NCBI GenBank assembly: GCA_905221605.1
Contig: CAJNDS010000754.1
Span: 1 to 60,000, forward strand
DNA from: Symbiodinium natans
Lineage: Eukaryota; Sar; Dinophyceae; Suessiales; Symbiodiniaceae
Length of the DNA stretch: 60,000 bases
Reading direction: 5' to 3'
Below, in pieces: positions 29,365 through 37,744 of the stretch; position 1 is the first letter of the stretch, and each line of letters opens with the position of its first letter. Both the position numbers and the translations under genes were made by a program. The notes beneath the pieces were generated by a model. The model was not told the origin of the DNA, made no database searches, and saw only the letters and a program-made list of their open reading frames with translations.

Positions 29365-29509
29365 ATTTAAAGACTTTTGGAGTCTCTGGGTAGGGTAAAG
29401 CTTGTCTGCTTTCGAGCGAGAACCTCTCCGTCGCAGTCCTGCAGCCGAACCACTCCTTCGCGAGTTTCTCTGCCACGGTCGACCTCGGAAACAAGTGGAA
29501 GAGAGAGAC

Positions 29510-29516
<7 letters not shown>

Positions 29517-29586
<70 letters not shown>
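29517..29586 (+). repeat. GA dinucleotide microsatellite
   Basis: About 35 uninterrupted AG units, giving spurious RERERE/SLSLSL frames. Confidence 0.97.
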
Positions 29587-29589
<3 letters not shown>

Positions 29590-30778
29590 GCGCGTCACAT
29601 TAACTGTGGAAAAAGCCCTGCTAGGAATGGTACGTGCACCGTGGTCGAGTTTCCTCCGAAGCCTCTGCAGACCACGACGTCGACCTTCCTGTTCAGTAGC
29701 CATGACTCTGTGGCGTGTAGATTGCAAACAGAAGAGGGCACGCGTGCGTTGAGCGCGTGGCTCGCTTCTCCAGGAAATGTCTTTTTGATGCCTGCTTCTG
29801 CGACGCGTGCGAACGCGACTTTTTTTTGTCAGGATCCGACGACGGCGAGAACTAGACACATTCGCGGGATCAGTTTTCCCAGTTTCTGAAAAATGGCTCG
29901 AGCCCAACTTTGGGGGAGGACGTGGTCGGTTTCCAGTTCACTGACGCTCAGGGCTTAAGAGGTGTGAGCATGGACTCGAAGCATCCCTGAACACTTCACC
30001 TGTTCGGATGGTTCCTTCGGTTCTTCAGGTTCCACGCTTGTTCCTCACCCAGTTTGCTGGGGATCCCTGTAAGGAGGAGCGTTAATCTTGGCACTGACAG
30101 ATGCGACGACAGGTCGCAGTTACTGCGCTCAGGCCAAAAGGTCTCCGCATCTCATACTGCCAAAAGGTCTCCGCATCTCATTCCTTGACAGGGATCCTTG
30201 GCTGCGGGCGTGCCTGATTTAGGGATTGGCTGGTTGTTTGGCTTTACTGGCTTGTAATTACTCAAGTCAGGTCGCGCTCTGCTGCATCTGATGTCGACTG
30301 GCATCCAGTTCCTGCCATGCGTGCAGTTGGTGCCCTGGCTGAAGTTGCTCGGCCAAGCTTCGAGCAGAAGCAATCCTGAAGTCGCGTTCACAGCGCCGCA
30401 TGATCCAAGCGTTGTTGGTGAGAAGGTACACCTCGGGCGTCGGGTCACACTAGTCTTTCCGGAAGCATCACTCTTCCGCCGTTCTGAAGAAATTGGGCGG
30501 AGACCAGTACTATGACTTCGAAGCTGTTTCAGCAGCTATAGGGCGCAAGGCCATGAAGAATGGACGCTGTTCGCCACCTCCTCGACTTCTGCGCTCGCTT
30601 CAGGAAGGCCTTCTGAGTTGCAGGCACGAACTTGGAACCTGGCTGCACGCGTTTCTCCAAGAAGCGCTGGGGCCCGGCCGACATCTTGCACGCTTGGATC
30701 AGCTATGGCTCGAGCCTGTGCTTGGGCGGCGGGCCAGTCATCAGCTCAAGGATTTAGGACGTGCTCCTGGACTGTAGT
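29590..30778 (+). CDS. Coding-like plus-strand segments, unknown product
   Basis: Three plus segments look protein-like: 29620-29889 (VVEFPPKPLQTTTSTFLFSS, ALSAWLASPGNVFLMPASAT, then a stop), about 30285-30430 (GIQFLPCVQLVPWLKLLGQA) and 30480-30778 (VLKKLGGDQYYDFEAVSAAI then GRKAMKNGR). They lie in different frames and would need introns or frameshifts. Minus frames also exist here, so strand and gene structure are uncertain. Confidence 0.3.
30133..30181. repeat. 26-bp direct tandem duplication
   Basis: GCCAAAAGGTCTCCGCATCT is repeated after 26 bp (30133-30155 and 30159-30181). Confidence 0.92.
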
Positions 30779-30936
30779 CTTGGGTTCCTTTTGTTAGTTC
30801 TTGTTGGTTCTTCCGGTGTCTCAGGCACTTTCCCGCTCACTGACGCTCTGGGCTTAAGAGGCTTCAGCACGGTCGCCCTCGGGCGGTCGGCGGCTCCGGT
30901 GGAGTAGCAGCACCCGCTGCGCTTCACTTGAGCCAA
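30754..30936 (-). CDS. Open segment directly downstream of a DinoSL sequence
   Basis: On the minus strand the sequence after the spliced-leader relic is open for about 60 codons (KRSGCCYSTGAADRPRATVL, basic and Pro/Thr-rich) to a stop at 30754. No ATG precedes it, so it may be a 5' untranslated region or the 5' end of a retroposed transcript. It contains CTTAAGCCCAGAGCGTCA, repeated at 29938 and in part at 23654. Confidence 0.35.
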   Translation of the reverse strand: MAQVKRSGCCYSTGAADRPRATVLKPLKPRASVSGKVPETPEEPTRTNKRNPRLQSRSTS

Positions 30937-30948
30937 AATGGCTACGGA
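30927..30948 (-). other. DinoSL spliced-leader sequence (genomic relic)
   Basis: The minus strand carries all 22 nt of the dinoflagellate spliced leader (T, then CCGTAGCCATTTTGGCTCAA and G). It is followed by TGAAGC rather than a GT donor, so this is not an SL RNA gene. The expected origin is reverse transcription and insertion of a trans-spliced mRNA, a known dinoflagellate process. This is the strongest taxonomic marker in the window. Confidence 0.9.
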
Positions 30949-31094
30949 CGGGGGCTCAGGTAGTTCAGGGTTTGGAGTAACGGAGCTTACGGGGAAGGAG
31001 TTAAGGGAGAGCTTAGGGAGTTTAGGGGGTTTGGGACTTAAGGGGGTTTCAGGGCTTAGGGGGTCTAGGGAGTTTTTATATCGGGGCTTGAGAG

Positions 31095-31190
31095 GTTATG
31101 CGGGGGGCCTGTCGAAAATGGCCCCCTTCGTGCCTGGCAAGTTGGGCCTCTGGCCCTCCCAGCAACAATATCAAATTACAGCTCCAACTA
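31095..31190 (+). CDS. Exon-like island, unknown product
   Basis: The plus frame reads GGLSKMAPFVPGKLGLWPSQ then QQYQIT. Degenerate GGGGTTTAGGG-like sequence lies upstream and CCCTAAA repeat downstream. Confidence 0.35.
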
Positions 31191-31369
31191 CTTGTAGGGA
31201 TTAGGGTTCAAGGTCTAGGGCTAATCCTAACCACTAAGCTAAAAACCCTAAACCCTAAACTCTAAATCCTAAATCCTAAACCCTAAACCCTAAACCCTAA
31301 ACCCTAAACCCCAACCCTAAAATCAGCCAGGTCCAAGTCGCCCCCTAAGGCCTATGTGATGTGTCACTG

Positions 31370-31490
31370 GGGTTTAGGGCTTAGGGTTAGGGTTTAGGGT
31401 TGAGGGCTTAGAGTTTAGGGTTTGGGTTAAGGGTTTAGGGCTTAGGGTTTAGGGTTTAGGCTTTAGGCTTTAGGGTTTAGGGTTTAGGGT
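31370..31490 (+). repeat. TTTAGGG array, degenerate
   Basis: About sixteen units with GGGCTTA, GGGTTGA and GGTTTAGGCTTTAGG variants. Confidence 0.9.
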
Positions 31491-31491
31491 T

Positions 31492-31725
31492 CTACTACTT
31501 AGAGGCTCATGGGAAGAAACAAGTAAGGTTATAAGAACGTAACCCTAGCTTCTAGCCCCTCCTTTACATGAACCTTCAAGTATGGCTGTAAGGTTTGGGG
31601 TTGCCAGGTGCATCCCAGACTTTGTGATAACTGCTTAAGCAAGTCTGGCTGGTGCGTGGGCGCAGTCGGGTTTACGGTTAGGCTATTTATAGGGTCCTTA
31701 AGGGAAGGGTTCAAGGAGGGTATCT
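31492..31725. repeat. Dispersed 230-bp duplicate, copy 1 (starts with a family A element)
   Basis: The family A-type element at 31492-31582 (end CATGAACCTTCAAGTA) is followed by AAGGTTTGGGGTTGCC..GTGCATCCCA, GGGCGCAGTCGGGTTTACGG and GGTCCTTAAGGGAAGGG. The same order occurs at 45306-45545 with perhaps 80% identity. Confidence 0.8.
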
Positions 31726-31924
31726 TTGGTTGGCTGTTCCCTCGGGCCCTAAGCCCCACAAGGGTTCGGGGTTAAGGACTTAGGGTTTAGGGTTTGGGGT
31801 TTAGGGCTTAGGGCGTAGGGTTTAGGGTTTTGGGTTTGAAAGGGCGCCCACACCCATGAAACTCTTAACCCGCAGACCCTGTTGTCAGCATTTGCAGAAC
31901 TTCCGGAAACCCTCGTGTTCCAGG

Positions 31925-31990
31925 GAAGCCTACTCTTTAGGGGGTCTATTCTGGGGGTCCCCTAATTTGGGTAAACCCTCACATAAGGGG
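31925..31990. repeat. Family C segment, copy 2
   Basis: GAAGCCTACTCTTTAGGGGG matches the interior of the methyltransferase GA-AG intron at about 14773-14795 with two or three changes. It may be a decayed or partial copy of that element. Confidence 0.45.
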
Positions 31991-32523
31991 CAGATGGGGA
32001 ACTGACCAGAAAGCTGCACATCAGCCCTAAAGCCCCCAAAGCCCTTTGCCGTCCCTAAAGACTTTCGAGTCATGTACAACCCTCAAACCTCATTGGGTTA
32101 AGGGTTTGGGGCTGACGTTGCTTGTGAACAAGCCCAACAAAATGCGGCACGGCCAAAGCCCCGCGTCCAACCTGTTTGTGAGTCTCGCGCCCGACACCCG
32201 GTGATGTAGGATGCGTCCACCCCACCATCAGAAGGCAGAGAGCAAGGCGGCCGTAGGGCGAACCCCCGACACCTGCAGGAGTCCCCGGCGTCCCGCAAGA
32301 CCTCCAGCCCCATGCTTGCCGATGGGCCGTAGCAGCGTGTGCTACTTTACAAGCTACGCGCAAGAAGCTTGACGGACCCAAGCGGAGGTCAGAGGAAGCT
32401 CGACGAGCCCAAGCAGAGGTCAGGTGCGAAAAGGGCCAGGCAGGCCGGGCACAGAGGGCAAGCAAGATAAGCAAGGGCAGAGGTCTGCTCTGTCACGGGC
32501 GCCCAGCTTGGGAGCATTCGGGA

Positions 32524-33609
32524 TCACGGGTTTTGCAGCGGAGTGGAGGCGGACTGCGCGCCATCGGGCAGGCGGCGCAAGACGGCACGGGCGTTCTCAC
32601 GCTGGAGCGTGACGCTGAGGCACTGCAAAAGCTGCTCGGTGGCCGCGCCCGATCCATCACCGGACTTAGCGGCCAGGAGCGCCCCGAGTGTGCGCCAGAC
32701 TTTGATTGCTTCACGTCCCCAGCCACCACAGGATGATTCCGCAATGAGGGGGAGGAACTGCAGCCCCTGGTCTCGGCAGAGGGCTGCCGTGTTAAGATGG
32801 GAACGCTTGCGTTCCTCGTAAGCCGCACAAGTGTGAGAGCCATCTGCAGCAGAGGCGGCAGCTGCCCCACATCGCAAGCCGCTCGTGACGGCAAGGTCGA
32901 ACACTGCAGGCCCGTGCAACCCCCAATGAGGCACAAAGACATCGGCTGGTCGGCGGCCACCCCCGACGGACTCCCCAACTGCGCCTGCCTCACAGGCTCC
33001 AAGTTCAGCAGGGCGGGCGGGGAGGAGGTTTGGCTTTTCAATCTCAGGGGATAAGCCTGCAGCATGAGCCCGCTCGGCGAGAACCGCGCGGAGCCGGTTG
33101 TGGCGCTTGCAGCGGTCTCCCCCACATGGGCACACGCGGGCGTGGTCTCCAAACCGGTCAGCCACTCCATCGCAGAACGGGCAGTAGCCCTCGGACGGTG
33201 CAACGGGGAGGCGAAGGCGGAGGTGGAGCAAAACGCGGAAGAAAGCCGGCTCAAGGGCCAGACCGAGGGCTTCGGCTGGGCGGGCTAGCAGCCAGGCACC
33301 GGCTCCTGGTTGCTGCAGCAACTGCAAGTGCGCACGGTCAGCCTCGCCCGCGCTAGAGGCAATCAAGGCCTGCCGTTCAGCGGCATCAATGGCGTTTGAC
33401 AACTCTTGCTGCCTAACGGGCACAGGCTGAGGGGGGAGCGCAGCATCAGGGGCCACCGTCGCATTGTATTGGGCTGCCGGGTGGGCGACAGCGCAGCACA
33501 AGCTTCCGAGCACGAGGAGGCGGAGGCAATGTATGCTGCGGGGGCGTGTTTGGCCGCGCTGCGCAGCCCCAAACCGCCGGCAGCAACTCTCAAGGTCGCC
33601 TGCTGCCAA
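32524..33609 (-). CDS. Retrotransposon C-terminal part: CCHC/RHN and restriction-like endonuclease
   Basis: A 361-codon frame in a different phase from, and overlapping, the reverse transcriptase frame. From about residue 47 it continues the polyprotein. C143, C146, H156 and C160 form a knuckle, followed by KRHN at 168-171, the R/KHN motif of this endonuclease class. PAD at 221-223, DLAVT with D238 (spacing 14) and EERK at 265-268 match PD..D..K. The first 45 or so residues before the frameshift are probably out of frame. It ends in a stop at 32524. Catalytic residues look intact. Confidence 0.82.
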   Translation of the reverse strand: MAAGDLESCCRRFGAAQRGQTRPRSIHCLRLLVLGSLCCAVAHPAAQYNATVAPDAALPPQPVPVRQQELSNAIDAAERQALIASSAGEADRAHLQLLQQPGAGAWLLARPAEALGLALEPAFFRVLLHLRLRLPVAPSEGYCPFCDGVADRFGDHARVCPCGGDRCKRHNRLRAVLAERAHAAGLSPEIEKPNLLPARPAELGACEAGAVGESVGGGRRPADVFVPHWGLHGPAVFDLAVTSGLRCGAAAASAADGSHTCAAYEERKRSHLNTAALCRDQGLQFLPLIAESSCGGWGREAIKVWRTLGALLAAKSGDGSGAATEQLLQCLSVTLQRENARAVLRRLPDGAQSASTPLQNP

Positions 33610-36074
33610 GCGCGATCAGTGAGTTGGAGCCCCCCGATTAGTTCGAGCGAGGCTCGAACGCGACTGTCAAATTCTTGCAAGGCATCTGCATGGGCCGCCG
33701 GCAGGGTCACCCGCATGGAATAGGCCAACTTAGTGTAGGAAGCACAATGCCTAAGTAGGAGGAGCGCGGTTTGCGAGTCCGGTAGCTCAGCAAGGGCGTT
33801 CAGACAAGCTTGTGCCTTATCAACACGGTGGGTCACGCAGTGTTGGTTGCAGAAAGAGAGACCCCCTATGGGCGCACCAAGGAGCTCGAATTCGCCGACA
33901 CGGCGTACCAGGCCCGGCGGCAGGGCGCGGAGGTCAGGGCTGCAGGCGGCGCCAGGAAGGACAACTTCAGACTTGGTGGGCTCGAGGATAAGGCCGGCCT
34001 GGCCGGCAACCTCACAGAGAGCACGCAAGGCCTTCGCCACGTCAGCAGGGCTGCCAGCTAACACGACGTCATCCAAGTACGCGAAGCACAAGTCCAGGCG
34101 CGCCGCTGCAGCGGCCGCTGCAAGGGCTGGTTGAAGGGCCAAGGCAAACAGAAGGGGACCTAGAGGGTCGCCCTGTTGCACCCCAGATGTGGAAGCGACG
34201 ACGTGCTTTCCAAAACGGAGCCGGGAGCTCTGTCCATAACACCAGTCGGCCCAAGAAGAAACCTCCGGAACTCGGGCGCGGGCCTCCCGGAGAACGGACG
34301 TGCGAGACACTGCATTAAAGGCATTGCGGAAGTCAAGCTTGACCAGGACGCGGTTTTCATGCCCAGAATGGCTTTGCAGCCAGTGTCGCGCAGCGTGCAC
34401 GGCAGCTTCGCTTCCTGAGGGCACACCTACACCGACTTGCAAGGGCCAAAGCTGGTCACGAGCGGCCTCGCGAACGCTCCCACACAACAGTTTCCCGACC
34501 AACCTGCGCAAAACTTCCCCAATGGCGATAGGCCGCACGCCCCCCTGAGGCTTGGGCAAGGCGTGCAGCGTAGCCCCGGCCAAGTGAGGGGCAAGGGTAG
34601 CGGGGGCCTCTCCCCTCCCCAAGAGGTGGCATAAGGCCGCAAGATGCACAGCAACCTCGTCTGCGTGAGCAGTGGACAAGCTTTCACGAAGGTGGTCGGG
34701 CCTAAGCCCCGACGGCCCTGGGGCCGAAGCACGCTTAAAGCTTCTCACTGCCTTGGCAACAGCCTCTGCGCTGAACTCAGGCACAGCGCCCGGACGAGGC
34801 GCGCCCAAAGCAGCAAGGTCTGGCAGTGGGCTTTGAGGGTGTTTGGCCTGCAGAGCAGCGAGGGTGGCAGCATCACGGGGTAGAGGCGGCTCCTGGAGCA
34901 GAGCGTCACACGCTCGAGCTAGATCACCCTCAGCGGCAAGGCGGCGGCAACGGGAGTGGCGGGCCTCAAGGGACAGGCGAGTCGGACCGCTACGTTGGCG
35001 TGGCTCAGACACACATTCCTCCCACAGCTCAACCCTCTCACCATCGAGCCAGCGCAAGCAGCGCCGCTTGGTGGCTTGCCCCAATTGGGCTCGGTGGCGA
35101 GCCCCACCACGGAGAGGAGCGACAAGCACGGCTTTGGGGAGCATCAATAATTCCAACCAAGCGGCAGGGGTGTTGCGTGCTACTGTTGAGGCAATAGCGC
35201 GAGCCAGACATTGGGCCCAGGCTGCACGGGCAACCTTAGGGACATGCCGCACGGTAGGAACCTCTGCCGCCAGCACGTCAGCAAAGTTCGGAAGAGGGTC
35301 GGCGGCAGACGCTGCAGGAGGCACGGCGCCCGGACGGGCGGCTTGAGCACGCGAGTCAGGCCGACAGCGGGGGTGGGACCCATTATAGTACCGCTTAACC
35401 AACAAACCACAAACCGTGCAAGTGTCGAGGCTGTGTGCATCAAGGTACTCCTGCGGGACGGCCCCTGACAACTGGCCTGAGCAGTGGTCATCGAGATGAT
35501 GTCGCATTGCAGGGTGAGAGCCCCAGCCCCGGGAGCGCAAGGGATCCCCCAAGCCGCACCCAGGCACAGGGCAAAAGCAGCGCACAGCAGCCTCAGGTGC
35601 GTGGACGCGGCGACGCAGGGCCGCGGGCTCGGCAGAAGGAGGTGAGTGATCCCGGTCCGGGGAGGGGCCCGGAAGCGAGGCCTCACCAACGCGGACTGCG
35701 CAGTACCCGCAACGGCGGCGCAGTTTGCGCTGGCCCCAGTTGCGGCGCTGTTTTTCAAACAACCGCTTGCAACGGCGACCCCACACGGGAGAGGCACGAT
35801 GACCGAAGCCCGCTAAGGGGTCCCAACAGGCCGCAGAAGCGTGCTCAAGCGAAGTGACCGGATGAAGACAGCAATGACGCCGACGCTCGCAGCGCCGAAT
35901 CGATGCAGGGAGATGGAGAACAGGCCGGAGCGACCGCGCAGGGCCAACCTCCAGCTCACCAGTGTGCACGAATGTATGGCACAATGCAGTCTGCGCTGGC
36001 CACGCAAGCCCCAACACCAGTAACCGCAGAAGGCGAAGAACGCCGGGGGACGGAGCCATGGCCGGACAACTCAC
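33363..36074 (-). CDS. Retrotransposon polyprotein: zinc fingers and reverse transcriptase
   Basis: A 903-codon minus frame. A basic Cys-rich head ends with the VRVGEASLPGP motif (128-138). C168/C173..H187/H192 and C219/C222..H234/C237 form two zinc motifs. APGPSGLRPDHL (451-462) opens the reverse transcriptase. VLVKLDFRNAFN carries catalytic D581, GVQQGDPLGPLL (631-642) is motif B, and FAYLDDVVLAG carries D668-D669. The thumb follows. True sequence is lost after about residue 862 (around 33465-33500), where coding moves to the frame ending at 32524. ATG 36074 is the first in-frame start seen. A hydrophobic LRLLRLLVLGLAW at 13-25 is odd for a retroelement protein. The element is nearly intact but broken by one frameshift, or by an assembly error. 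Confidence 0.85.
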   Translation of the reverse strand: MSCPAMAPSPGVLRLLRLLVLGLAWPAQTALCHTFVHTGELEVGPARSLRPVLHLPASIRRCERRRHCCLHPVTSLEHASAACWDPLAGFGHRASPVWGRRCKRLFEKQRRNWGQRKLRRRCGYCAVRVGEASLPGPSPDRDHSPPSAEPAALRRRVHAPEAAVRCFCPVPGCGLGDPLRSRGWGSHPAMRHHLDDHCSGQLSGAVPQEYLDAHSLDTCTVCGLLVKRYYNGSHPRCRPDSRAQAARPGAVPPAASAADPLPNFADVLAAEVPTVRHVPKVARAAWAQCLARAIASTVARNTPAAWLELLMLPKAVLVAPLRGGARHRAQLGQATKRRCLRWLDGERVELWEECVSEPRQRSGPTRLSLEARHSRCRRLAAEGDLARACDALLQEPPLPRDAATLAALQAKHPQSPLPDLAALGAPRPGAVPEFSAEAVAKAVRSFKRASAPGPSGLRPDHLRESLSTAHADEVAVHLAALCHLLGRGEAPATLAPHLAGATLHALPKPQGGVRPIAIGEVLRRLVGKLLCGSVREAARDQLWPLQVGVGVPSGSEAAVHAARHWLQSHSGHENRVLVKLDFRNAFNAVSRTSVLREARARVPEVSSWADWCYGQSSRLRFGKHVVASTSGVQQGDPLGPLLFALALQPALAAAAAAARLDLCFAYLDDVVLAGSPADVAKALRALCEVAGQAGLILEPTKSEVVLPGAACSPDLRALPPGLVRRVGEFELLGAPIGGLSFCNQHCVTHRVDKAQACLNALAELPDSQTALLLLRHCASYTKLAYSMRVTLPAAHADALQEFDSRVRASLELIGGLQLTDRAWQQATLRVAAGGLGLRSAAKHAPAAYIASASSCSEACAALSPTRQPNTMRRWPLMLRSPLSLCPLGSKSCQTPLMPLNGRP

Positions 36075-36300
36075 TCAGGAGGGTGCGAATGAGAATGCCG
36101 ACCAATGGCGGCAAAGCAGACTTCCCGGGCAGGCAGGACACAAGGAAACAAAAGGCAGAGCCGGGCTGTCTCAACCCACAAGGGAGGAACCGGATGCCAG
36201 ACGCTATGGCTCGAGCGGCTGCTACTGAGTGCCCCCCAGCTGCGTACGAAACACGCCCCCCCAAATCCCTTATCCCCAATCTTCAAAACGTACATACACA

Positions 36301-36385
36301 CCCTAAACCCTAAACCCTAAACCCCAACCCAAAACCCCAAACCCTAAACCCCAAACCGTAAACCCCAAACCCTAAACCCTAAACC
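36301..36385 (-). repeat. CCCTAAA array at the retrotransposon 5' end
   Basis: About twelve CCCTAAA/CCCCAAA units. On the minus strand the retrotransposon begins within a few bases of TTTAGGG repeat. Confidence 0.93.
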
Positions 36386-36386
36386 C

Positions 36387-36500
36387 ACGAAGCCGCGGCG
36401 CTGGGCAGCGCCGCCTCCGCGGCCGCCGCCGCGCGGCGCCAGGGCGCCGCGCCCTCGGCGCGGGGCGCCGCGGAGGCCCGGGCGAGGTTGGCGGTCCTGG
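36387..36500 (+). CDS. Exon-like island, Ala-rich, unknown product
   Basis: The plus frame reads HEAAALGSAASAAAAARRQG then AARGAAEARARLAVLG. It is very GC-rich, so open frames are expected and the call is weak. Confidence 0.3.
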
Positions 36501-36509
36501 GCTTAGGCA

Positions 36510-37062
36510 TTAGAGTTTAGGGTTTAGGGTTTGGGGTTTGGGGTTTGGGGTTTGGGGTTTAGGGTTTAGGGTTTGGGGTTTGTTTGGGGTTTGTTTGGGG
36601 TTTGGGTTCGGGGTTCGAGGTTCGAGGTTCGGGGCTCGGGGTTCGGGGTTCGGGGTTTGGGTTTTGGGGTTTGGGGTTTGGGGTTTGGGTTTGGGTTGGG
36701 GGGTTTGGGGGGGGGTTTGGGGCCTGGGGTCTGGGGTTTGGGTTTGGGGTTTGGGGTTTGTTTGGGGTTTGGGGTTCGGGGTTCGGGGTTCGGGGTTCGG
36801 GGTTCGGGGTTCGGGGTTCGGGGTTCGGGGTTCGGGGTTCGGGGTTCGAGGGTTCGGGTTTCGGGGTTTGGGGTTTGGGGTTTGGGGCTTGGGGCTTGGG
36901 GGTTGGGGTTTGGGGTTTGGGGTTTGGGGTTTGGGGTTCGGGGTTTGGGGTTTGGGGTTGGGGTTTGGGGTTTTAAGGTTTGGGGTTTTAGGGTTTGGGG
37001 TTTAGGATTTGGGGTTTAGGGTTTAGGGTTTGGGGTTTGGGGTTTAGGGTTTTGTTTAGCGT
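36510..37062 (+). repeat. Long GGGGTTT / GGGGTTC array
   Basis: About 75 units. GGGGTTT dominates, with a homogeneous GGGGTTC block at 36770-36850. It gives spurious GFGVWGLGF frames in three phases. All G tracts lie on one strand, so it is a strong G-quadruplex candidate. Confidence 0.96.
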
Positions 37063-37074
37063 TCGGGGTTTTCT

Positions 37075-37270
37075 ATGGGGTGTTACATCGGGTTTCTATA
37101 GAGGTTATATAGGGTTGACATAGGGTTATGTAAGCTTTGTATAGGGTTTGCATAGGGTTCATTTGGGGCTTACATAGGGTTTATATAGAGGTTATATAGG
37201 GCTGACATGGGGTTTATGTAGGCTGTGTATGGTTGATACAGGGTTATCATGGTGGTCGATATTATATAAG
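37075..37270 (+). repeat. Roughly 100-bp tandem duplication of TATAGGG-type sequence
   Basis: TATAGAGGTTATATAGGG and GACAT.GGGTTATGTA recur twice at a spacing of about 95 bp. From 37271 to 37640 there is no clear gene. A family A end (CCGTGAACCTTCAAGTAG) lies at 37569-37586. Confidence 0.7.
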
Positions 37271-37647
37271 GTGTATTTGAGATTTAGGGTGGAGGGTTTA
37301 GGGAATGGAGTTGATTGATCAGTGCTTAGGCACTGGAGCTTTTTTTGTGGGTGTCTTTTGAGGGATTATGAGTTAAGCTCTCAAGGTTTTTGGGAAGGGG
37401 GGTCGTTGGTGTGGGGGTTTGGGGTTTGTGGTGTCCGGTTTGGGTGTCGCTTTAAGGGCCTTAAGGTCTAGGACTTTAAGGTGATTAAGGTGCGCACTTC
37501 AGGCTTCAGGATTTTAGGCTTGCACTTGAGAGTTCAATTGAGGCTCTTCTAACCCTACTTATTATACCGTGAACCTTCAAGTAGTAGGGCTTATAGCCCT
37601 AAACCCCAAACCCCAAACCCTAGACCCTAAACCCTAAACCCTAAACC

Positions 37648-37740
37648 GGGCGGCTTCCGCGGCGAAAGCTCCAGCAGGCGGTCTGCAGCCGCGACGGCAG
37701 CGGCAGACGCGGCGGGGCCTCGAGCCGTTCGCCAGTGGGG
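37648..37740 (+). CDS. GC-rich exon-like island, unknown product
   Basis: The plus frame reads GGFRGESSSRRSAAATAAAD. High GC makes this weak. CCCTAAA lies to the left and TTTAGGG to the right. Confidence 0.25.
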
Positions 37741-37744
37741 GGAG

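Larger units (their letters stand above)
24077..29392. mobile_element. Candidate 5.3-kb gene-carrying element with 28-bp perfect inverted ends
   Basis: Positions 24077-24104 (TACCCAGAGACTCCAAAAGT..) and 29365-29392 are exact inverted copies. Both ends are TA...TA, so a TA duplication is possible. Inside each end lies a cluster of CTTAATTAA-type words, about six at 24113-24295 and two or three at 29308-29360, and these AT-rich subterminal repeats occur nowhere else in the window. Between them lie minus-strand coding segments at 24340-25400 and 27250-28810, a foldback element and telomere-like arrays. No transposase is recognised. An unrelated inverted duplication is the alternative. Confidence 0.5.
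32080..36300 (-). mobile_element. R2-like (restriction-like endonuclease) non-LTR retrotransposon, nearly full length
   Basis: About 4.2 kb, minus-strand orientation. It encodes in order N-terminal zinc fingers, reverse transcriptase, a CCHC knuckle with RHN, and a PD-(D/E)XK-type endonuclease, the architecture of the R2/R4/NeSL superfamily. Telomere-type repeat adjoins the 5' side (36301-36385). Degenerate repeat (GGGTTAAGGGTTTGGGG, CCCTAAAGCCCCCAAAG) adjoins the 3' side near 32010-32115. No poly-A tail or target duplication could be identified, so the ends are approximate. Confidence 0.85.

Noticed and set aside
29356-29752. Long Ser-Leu and Arg-Glu runs in frames across 29517-29586
   Set aside because: The runs come from the GA microsatellite. 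Only the sequence to its right may be coding.
30900-30950. SL RNA gene
   Set aside because: The leader is followed by TGAAGC, without a GT donor and without a recognisable Sm-site region, so a relic from a trans-spliced mRNA is more likely.
35640-35700. 2A-like ribosome-skipping peptide at VGEASLPGP of the retrotransposon polyprotein
   Set aside because: The canonical D-x-E-x-N-P-G-P spacing and the Asn are missing, so no skipping activity is claimed.
32533-36313. Several plus-strand frames of 60-170 codons across the retrotransposon
   Set aside because: They are GC-driven shadows of the minus-strand reverse transcriptase and endonuclease frames.
36538-37019. Three overlapping plus-strand frames of 130-155 codons (Gly/Phe/Trp/Leu repeats)
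   Set aside because: They are translations of the GGGGTTT array in three phases and are not proteins.
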